This document shows, in pieces, positions 5,176 to 8,741 of a stretch of 8,741 nucleotides of DNA. Under the pieces are notes generated by a model that was not told where the DNA came from, did not search any database, and was given only the letters and a program-made list of their open reading frames with translations. Positions within the stretch are counted from its first letter, which is position 1, and each line of letters opens with the position of its first letter. Origin of the DNA: JBCCWF01 sp038520475. Its GTDB lineage: Bacteria > Cyanobacteriota > Cyanobacteriia > CAKZMO01. The stretch spans positions 1 to 8,741 of the forward strand of contig JBCBLF010000211.1 of NCBI GenBank assembly GCA_038520475.1, in the 5' to 3' direction. Both the position numbers and the translations under genes were made by a program.

Positions 5176-6423
5176 ATGTTGGATACTCTTCGTGATTTCT
5201 ATCCACCACTTATGAATGCGCATCTTGTGCGTGCGTTTCAGGGAGTGCTCCCTCTCTATGCGAGATTCCGTAACCAAATGACGGTCGACGTCAGCGCAGA
5301 AGATAGCGCAACTCTAGACGCTCTGCGCGATAAACGAGTGCTGCTTTTGCCGAATCATCCCACCTATTATGACGACTGGATTGCCGTCTTCATCTTGTCA
5401 GCCCACCTCCGTCAATCGTTTCATTATTTGGCAGCTTACGAACGCTTTCGAGGACTTGAAGGTAAGCTCATTCAACGGCTTGGGGCCTATTCCATTCGTC
5501 GGGGCTTAGGCGATCGCCCAAGTGTTGCCATGACCCGACAAGTGTTGATGCAGCCGAGTTGTAAGCTAGTCATCTTTCCTGAAGGAGGCTGCTCATATCA
5601 AAATGACACGGTTATGCCATTCCGTACGGGAGCCATTCAAATCGCCTTTCAAGCGCTGAATAAGCTCAATCGGCAGTCTGAATCTGAATCGTCGTCGGAA
5701 CTCTATGCAGTGCCATTGTGCATCAAATATCGATACACGCAAGACATGGGCCTGATCATTGATCAAACGCTGAAAAAACTTGAGCACGAACTACAGGTCC
5801 GACAGCAAAGCACCACAACCTTGTATGAACGACTACGAACGGTTGCAGAGCGGATTCTCGACAAATTTGAGCATCGTCATGGACTGCCGCCGATTGATGG
5901 CGTTGAGCAATCGTTTAATGAACGCATCACCCGACTACGCACCTACTGGGTAACGAGCTGTGAAGAGCGCTTGGGGATACCGGTTGTTCTTGAAAAGCCA
6001 GTGAGAGAGCGCGTCTACAAAATTCAGGCTGCGCTGGAAGATCAAGCCGAACAGCTCACTCAGGAAAACTTTGATGACTATGATTCGATGCATCAAATCG
6101 CGGCTAATCTACTAAATTTTGATGCAATTTATGATGGATATGTTGCCGCCTCTCCGACTCCAGAGCGGTTTTTAGACACGTTGATTCGTCTGGAGCGCTA
6201 TGTGTTTAGCATTGACTATCCGCCTCCCAAAGCACATCGACGGGTAATGTTACAGGTCGGTGAACCCGTCAATCTTCAAGACTACTACCAAGACTACGTC
6301 AGCGATCGCTCTGGCATCGTTCAACACGTCACTCAACACTTGCAAAACTCTGTCCAGACAAAGCTGGATAACCTCTCAACCGTCAACCCCACCTATGTGC
6401 ACCATTCTCTGAATCACCCATAG
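5176..6423 (+). CDS. PlsC-type phospholipid/glycerolipid acyltransferase
   Basis: A 415-residue protein whose first ~200 residues carry the PlsC/LPLAT acyltransferase motifs: NHPTYYD (H61 and D66, the catalytic HX4D), GAYSIRRG at 103-110 in the position of motif II, FPEGG at 134-138 (motif III) and YAVPL with P180 (motif IV). Such enzymes transfer an acyl group to lysophosphatidic acid or a similar lipid acceptor at the membrane. The remaining ~215 residues form an extension rich in charged helical segments that I cannot assign; known AGPATs are often only 200-260 residues. The order of motifs is intact and no frameshift is seen. Hydrophobic stretches are short (LLLPNHP, IAVFILSAHL), so peripheral membrane attachment is more likely than several membrane passes. 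No Shine-Dalgarno precedes the ATG. It stands alone in a long-spaced context, and the substrate is uncertain. Confidence 0.86.
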   Translation: MLDTLRDFYPPLMNAHLVRAFQGVLPLYARFRNQMTVDVSAEDSATLDALRDKRVLLLPNHPTYYDDWIAVFILSAHLRQSFHYLAAYERFRGLEGKLIQRLGAYSIRRGLGDRPSVAMTRQVLMQPSCKLVIFPEGGCSYQNDTVMPFRTGAIQIAFQALNKLNRQSESESSSELYAVPLCIKYRYTQDMGLIIDQTLKKLEHELQVRQQSTTTLYERLRTVAERILDKFEHRHGLPPIDGVEQSFNERITRLRTYWVTSCEERLGIPVVLEKPVRERVYKIQAALEDQAEQLTQENFDDYDSMHQIAANLLNFDAIYDGYVAASPTPERFLDTLIRLERYVFSIDYPPPKAHRRVMLQVGEPVNLQDYYQDYVSDRSGIVQHVTQHLQNSVQTKLDNLSTVNPTYVHHSLNHP

Positions 6424-6424
6424 G

Positions 6425-6545
6425 GTTTTCTACACATCACTTGGCAATCTTCTCAAATCCATAACGAAGTTTGGCGCACGCGGCGCGCCCCAAACTTCTA
6501 GTGCTTCATAAAGCTTGCCAAGCCGTTTTCCACACACGATCCACA
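6425..6545. promoter_or_regulatory. DnaA-box-like words in the gap after the acyltransferase
   Basis: GTTTTCTACACA (6425-6436) and GTTTTCCACACA (6525-6536) match at 11 of 12 bases and lie exactly 100 bp apart. TTTTCCACA is, from memory, the DnaA-box consensus reported for cyanobacteria. A further GATCCACA at 6538-6545 reappears inverted as TGTGGATC at 6594-6601. No dnaA or dnaN gene is present, so binding by DnaA is only a suggestion. The 6424-6884 gap has no convincing gene. Confidence 0.3.
6440..6522. repeat. Nested inverted repeats downstream of the acyltransferase
   Basis: Outer arms CTTGGCAA (6440-6447) and TTGCCAAG (6515-6522) enclose inner arms GAAGTTTGG (6466-6474) and CCAAACTTC (6490-6498), both perfect; the inner loop is very GC-rich with GCGC words. 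The inner hairpin starts 42 bp after the acyltransferase stop and could protect or end its transcript, although no T tract follows. The outer pair suggests a larger cruciform or binding site. Confidence 0.5.
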
Positions 6546-6630
6546 TCTGTGACAGTTGAGATGGAACCTTTCCTGATCAGTCGTGGCTTCGACTGTGGAT
6601 CCAAATATTCATACTTTTGCAATGGGTGGC

Positions 6631-6660
6631 ATCAGTTCCAGGCGATCGCCTGGAACTGAT
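6631..6660. repeat. Perfect 30-bp palindrome centred on HIP1
   Basis: The left half ATCAGTTCCAGGCGA is followed directly by its exact reverse complement, with no spacer. The middle ten bases, GGCGATCGCC, contain the HIP1 octamer. HIP1 sites normally lie in unrelated flanks, so symmetry over ten further bases on each side is unusual. It could act as a hairpin terminator without T tract, a protein-binding site or a cruciform. Confidence 0.8.
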
Positions 6661-6688
6661 CTAGTACAGCTTTGTGCTGATCTAGTAC
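6656..6688. repeat. 12-bp direct repeat with 21-bp period
   Basis: CTGATCTAGTAC occurs exactly at 6656-6667 and 6677-6688. The first copy overlaps the last five bases of the 30-bp palindrome. A 21-bp period places both copies on the same face of the helix (two turns), as is seen for iterons and tandem operators. Each copy contains a GATC. Confidence 0.7.
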
Positions 6689-6884
6689 CTATGGACGATT
6701 CCTATCATCGTAGCTTGGAGAGACGACTCGATCGGCTTTTCTGATACAGACAATATTCTCCGACAGCGGCAGAGTATTGGTACTAAGATCGAAATTGAAC
6801 CATCATTGCATCACACCAAAAGGGAATCGATATCACAGACGGGGTACGTGCATCTGCGTATCATCGGCTGATATCGGTCATCGT

Positions 6885-7040
6885 ATGGCAACACTCTATG
6901 AATCAATATCGCAGGCAACTCAATTAGGGTTTTCCGGCGATCGCATTCAATCCAGATTTCTGGAAATCCATACACTGGCTATGAAGCGTATCAGTAGAGT
7001 CCTTCAGCCCCTGGGAGATGACTATGAAAGCAACAAGTAA
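6885..7040 (+). CDS. Doubtful small open frame before the zinc-ribbon gene
   Basis: From ATG 6885 a 51-residue frame runs to the stop at 7038-7040, overlapping the next gene's start by 17 bases. The product (MATLYESISQATQLGFSGDR...) has a plausible amphipathic helical middle but matches nothing I recognise. No Shine-Dalgarno precedes the ATG. It may be a real small protein coupled in translation to the zinc-ribbon gene, or simply an open leader. Confidence 0.2.
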   Translation: MATLYESISQATQLGFSGDRIQSRFLEIHTLAMKRISRVLQPLGDDYESNK

Positions 7041-7248
7041 GTCTCTGTCACCACCGGTCGTTCAAGGTTCTGTTGAATGTCCAAAGTGCGGCAGACACAC
7101 CATCGTTGAACTCAGTCCGAATATTTATCACTGTATCAACTGTAACTTTGAGCGAGATCTAACCCATGAGCCAGACGATCGAAAGGAAGGAAACTCCCTG
7201 CCGATTGTCGCTATCATTGGAACCATCCTGCTCATGATTGCCCTCTAA
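7024..7248 (+). CDS. Small zinc-ribbon protein with C-terminal membrane anchor
   Basis: A 74-residue protein with two zinc knuckles, CPKC (C19, C22) and CINC (C37, C40), spaced like a zinc ribbon, then a charged linker (DDRKEG) and a hydrophobic C-terminal segment (about 59-74, SLPIVAIIGTILLMIAL) that reaches the last residue. This suggests a tail-anchored protein with its zinc domain in the cytoplasm. I chose ATG 7024 over ATG 7018 because GGGAG (7013-7017) is six bases before it, whereas it would touch the earlier one. Similar short proteins seem to occur in cyanobacteria as uncharacterised ORFs; I do not know a function. A role in a membrane-bound complex or in recognising nucleic acid or protein near the membrane is possible. 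It is alone, apart from the doubtful frame just upstream. Confidence 0.7.
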   Translation: MKATSKSLSPPVVQGSVECPKCGRHTIVELSPNIYHCINCNFERDLTHEPDDRKEGNSLPIVAIIGTILLMIAL

Positions 7249-7516
7249 TGTACGCATTGAAATCTGGAGAATCATCTTCTTTAAGTAACGAACGTTAATA
7301 ACGAACCGCTAATTATTCGCTAGCATCGCTTGTTTCATCGCTGCCTACATCATCATCAGGGAATTGGTTCAAGGCTGATCGATATTATCCAGGGTGCATC
7401 TTCAGCCTGAAGCAATTAAATCGCATCATTCATTCGGCATCATTATTCGATTACCCGCAGCAGAGCGATCGCTGAGTCGACACGTGCTTATTTCATAACT
7501 TACGCATACACATTAA

Positions 7517-7550
7517 GCCTGTGGGAACATTGCGTTCCTGCGGGCCTTTC
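7517..7550 (+). terminator. Terminator-like hairpin downstream of the zinc-ribbon gene
   Basis: GCCTGTGGGAAC (7517-7528) pairs along its full 12 bases with GTTCCTGCGGGC (7534-7545), allowing G-U pairs, around loop ATTGC. It is followed by CTTTCTT, a modest T-rich tail. It could end + strand transcripts about 270 bp after the zinc-ribbon stop. The weak tail lowers confidence. Confidence 0.5.
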
Positions 7551-7736
7551 TTATGCACGAATTTCTGCACGAACACAAGATAAAAACCAGAGAAAAATGA
7601 AGACCCACATGTATCGAGTACCGTGTCGAACCGATTGAATCCAACCGATTGAACACCAACATTCACCCGGGTAAGGCGTTCTCTAAAACCGCAAATCTCT
7701 AACGCCGAGCCAGCAAATCGAATACGCCACCACGCC

Positions 7737-7767
7737 CATGAAAGATGTACGCATCAAAACTTTCATG
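7737..7767. repeat. 8-bp inverted repeat
   Basis: CATGAAAG (7737-7744) and CTTTCATG (7760-7767) are exact reverse complements separated by 15 bases. The arms are 23 bp apart centre to centre, about two helical turns, as for a dimer-binding operator, but no gene start lies close by. It could also be a hairpin of unknown meaning. Confidence 0.35.
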
Positions 7768-7893
7768 AGGACAGCTATAGGTTTTCAAAACCAGATTTGA
7801 CGCGATTGAAGCACAACTGATGGTCTTATGGGCCTATAGACGTACTGAAGCAGGCGATGTTCCTAATCGAACCAAATACAGCGCCACGCGCTC

Positions 7894-7951
7894 AACTCAA
7901 CTTTCTCCTTTTGAGAGACGTCGACGTCTCCCAAAAGGAGAAAGTTGAGTT
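7894..7951. repeat. 58-bp near-perfect palindrome without spacer
   Basis: Two 29-base arms meet between 7922 and 7923 at GACGTC-GACGTC and are reverse complements except for one A-C mismatch. The outer part contains CTCAACTTTCTCC on the left and its complement on the right. As RNA either strand would give a hairpin of about 28 bp with a tiny loop. No T tract follows on either side, so it is not a standard terminator. It lies 25 bp beyond the bidirectional terminator of hpnH. A miniature mobile element, a fused pair of terminal repeats or a protein site are all conceivable. Confidence 0.85.
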
Positions 7952-7974
7952 TGTCACAGCTTGGCAACCGTTGC

Positions 7975-8019
7975 AAAAAAAGGAGTTCTAGCCGCACCCT
8001 ACGCCTAGAACTCCCTTTT
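7975..8019 (-). terminator. Intrinsic terminator of hpnH, possibly bidirectional
   Basis: Bases 7977-7991 and 8005-8019 form a 15-bp stem with one mismatch (core GGAGTTCTAG / CTAGAACTCC) and a 13-nt loop. Read on the - strand, the stem is followed by seven T (7981-7975), a canonical terminator about 145 bp after the hpnH stop. On the + strand it is followed by TTTTCTTCCTT, so it may also stop transcripts from the left. Confidence 0.85.
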
Positions 8020-8163
8020 CTTCCTTATGAATTGAAACAGCTTGCCAAGTGGTGTGTCGAACTCAAGCCCGAAGATCAACATGACAAGCCCCGTCATAAA
8101 AGTGGTGACCATTGTGCTCTTTCTGAGGACTCAACTTGGGGTCACCCTCGCGATGATGAGTCG
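8020..8163. other. 3' region between hpnH stop and its terminator
   Basis: No gene is seen. GGTGACC and its reverse complement GGTCACC lie at about 8103-8109 and 8140-8146, making a 7-bp inverted repeat that could fold in the hpnH 3' untranslated RNA. A short + strand open frame across this part starts inside the 58-bp palindrome with TTG and is judged non-coding. Confidence 0.35.
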
Positions 8164-8741
8164 CTACGATCCAACAACGCTTGATGCAGCCCGCAACATA
8201 TTCTGAGGCTTTAATGCATCCACAGCTGCAGTCGGCTCATAGCCGCAATGCACCATGCAGTCTGCACATTTTGGATTACCGCTGGCGCGACCATACTGAC
8301 TCCAGTCGGTCTTCTCCAACAGCTCTTGGAAGGTTTTATAGTGGCCTTCATTTAGCAAATAGCAAGGCTTTTGCCACCCCAACACGCTGTAACTTGGACT
8401 TCCCCAAGGCGTGCACTCATAGTCCTTTTCGCCAACGAGGAAATCTAAGAACAAGGGATTGTGGTTGAAGTTCCACTTTTTCTGCCCCGCTTTGAACGGC
8501 GCAAGAATTTCACGGAAAAGGGCTCGCGTTTGTTCACGCTTGAGGAAATTGTCTTGGTCGGGTGCCCACTCGTAGCTATAGCCCGGAGAAATCATCATGC
8601 CGTCGGTCCCCAGTTCATCAGTGACAAAGTCGAAGAACTTCTGGACCTCTTCAGGGTTGGCGCCATCAAAGATGGTGGTATTAGTCGTGACTCGGAATCC
8701 TTTGGCTTTTGCCGCGCGGATGGCCTTAACCGCAATATCAA
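8164..8741 (-). CDS. hpnH: Adenosyl-hopene transferase HpnH, C-terminal part
   Basis: The last 191 residues of HpnH; the N-terminal part, with the radical SAM CxxxCxxC cluster motif, lies beyond the window end. The visible part starts within the barrel (DIAVKAIRAAKAKGFRVTTN) and continues through GMMISPGYSYEWAPDQ into the DUF3463 domain, with the highly family-specific stretches WNFNHNPLFLDFL, DYECTPWGSPSYSVLGWQ and CYLLNEGHY, and the Cys-rich CADCMVHCGYEP near the end. HpnH uses a 5'-deoxyadenosyl radical to join adenosine to diploptene, the first step in making extended C35 hopanoids, so this organism probably makes bacteriohopanepolyols. The frame is open through the window end; an internal Met at 8598 is not the start. 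The stop is TAG at 8166-8164, and a terminator lies about 145 bp beyond. Nothing else of the hopanoid pathway is visible. Confidence 0.95.
   Translation of the reverse strand, partial: DIAVKAIRAAKAKGFRVTTNTTIFDGANPEEVQKFFDFVTDELGTDGMMISPGYSYEWAPDQDNFLKREQTRALFREILAPFKAGQKKWNFNHNPLFLDFLVGEKDYECTPWGSPSYSVLGWQKPCYLLNEGHYKTFQELLEKTDWSQYGRASGNPKCADCMVHCGYEPTAAVDALKPQNMLRAASSVVGS

Larger units (their letters stand above)
7249..7893. other. Non-coding stretch with short near-tandem repeats
   Basis: No convincing gene is seen on either strand between the zinc-ribbon gene and 7893. The stretch has several short direct repeats of similar period: TAACGAAC (7286-7293, 7299-7306), GCATCATT plus ATTCG (7423-7436, 7437-7449), TGCACGAA (7554-7561, 7566-7573) and AACCGATTGAA (7629-7639, 7643-7653). 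It also holds inverted repeats CTTCAG/CTGAAG (7400-7412) and GGTTTTCAAAACC (7780-7792) and one HIP1 site (7465). It may be decayed sequence or a regulatory spacer. Confidence 0.45.

Noticed and set aside
6471..6659. 62-residue + strand frame from a TTG
   Set aside because: It runs through the nested inverted repeat and the 30-bp palindrome, has no Shine-Dalgarno and a composition unlike a real protein.
6424..6884. A frameshifted pseudogene after the acyltransferase
   Set aside because: Short frames such as MDDSYHRSLERRLDRLF at 6690-6743 end quickly, and neighbouring frames do not extend a recognisable family.
7629..7653. AACCGATTGAA pair as a possible CRISPR remnant
   Set aside because: Only two 11-bp copies with three bases between them; no spacer-sized gaps, no leader and no cas genes.
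7945..8184. 79-residue + strand frame from a TTG
   Set aside because: It starts inside the 58-bp palindrome, crosses the strong hpnH terminator and overlaps the hpnH end; no family resemblance.
8181..8468. + strand frame of 95 residues
   Set aside because: It lies wholly antisense to hpnH, whose protein sequence is clearly recognisable.

Overview
The window looks like chromosomal DNA of a cyanobacterium. It carries eight copies of the octamer GCGATCGC (starts at 630, 861, 4497, 5510, 6302, 6642, 6937 and 7465), the highly over-represented HIP1 signature of many cyanobacterial genomes. Two genes belong to the families Ycf46 and DUF1257/Ycf35, which are found almost only in cyanobacteria and algal plastids. 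Species cannot be fixed from the sequence alone. I see no rRNA, tRNA, CRISPR array or recognisable transposase.

Left part (1-2711): three + strand genes. A small ribbon-helix-helix protein is followed by the AAA+ ATPase Ycf46 and then a DUF1257 (Ycf35-like) protein, which has a strong Shine-Dalgarno and a textbook intrinsic terminator. A near-identical 13-nt motif (GCTAGCAATAWGC) precedes both the ATPase and the DUF1257 gene. In the second gap it forms part of two GGGCTAGCA direct repeats flanking a perfect 14-bp palindrome. The DNA-binding protein encoded at the left could plausibly act on these sites, but that is inference.

Middle (2712-6423): a consensus-like sigma-70 promoter drives a Crp/Fnr-type regulator. 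Ten bases after its stop lies a class I SAM-dependent methyltransferase starting with GTG, so the two form a tight pair. A large gap follows, then a PlsC-type acyltransferase with a long C-terminal extension. The gaps before the regulator and before the acyltransferase contain diverged copies of one ~62-nt sequence, each about 0.4 kb upstream of its gene, plus several predicted hairpins.

Right part (6424-8741): mostly non-coding. It holds a repeat-rich stretch (two TTTTCYACA DnaA-box-like words exactly 100 bp apart, nested inverted repeats, a perfect 30-bp palindrome with HIP1 at its centre, a 12-bp direct repeat with 21-bp period), a small zinc-ribbon protein with a C-terminal membrane segment, then about 0.9 kb without a convincing gene. 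That last gap contains a spacer-less 58-bp near-perfect palindrome and a strong terminator for the last gene. On the - strand, the C-terminal part of the hopanoid-pathway radical SAM enzyme HpnH runs off the window end.

I do not see a clearly new defence or mobile system. The best candidates for something undescribed are the ycf46/DUF1257 locus with its shared operator-like motif, the paired ~62-nt intergenic elements, and the origin-like repeat cluster at 6425-6688.
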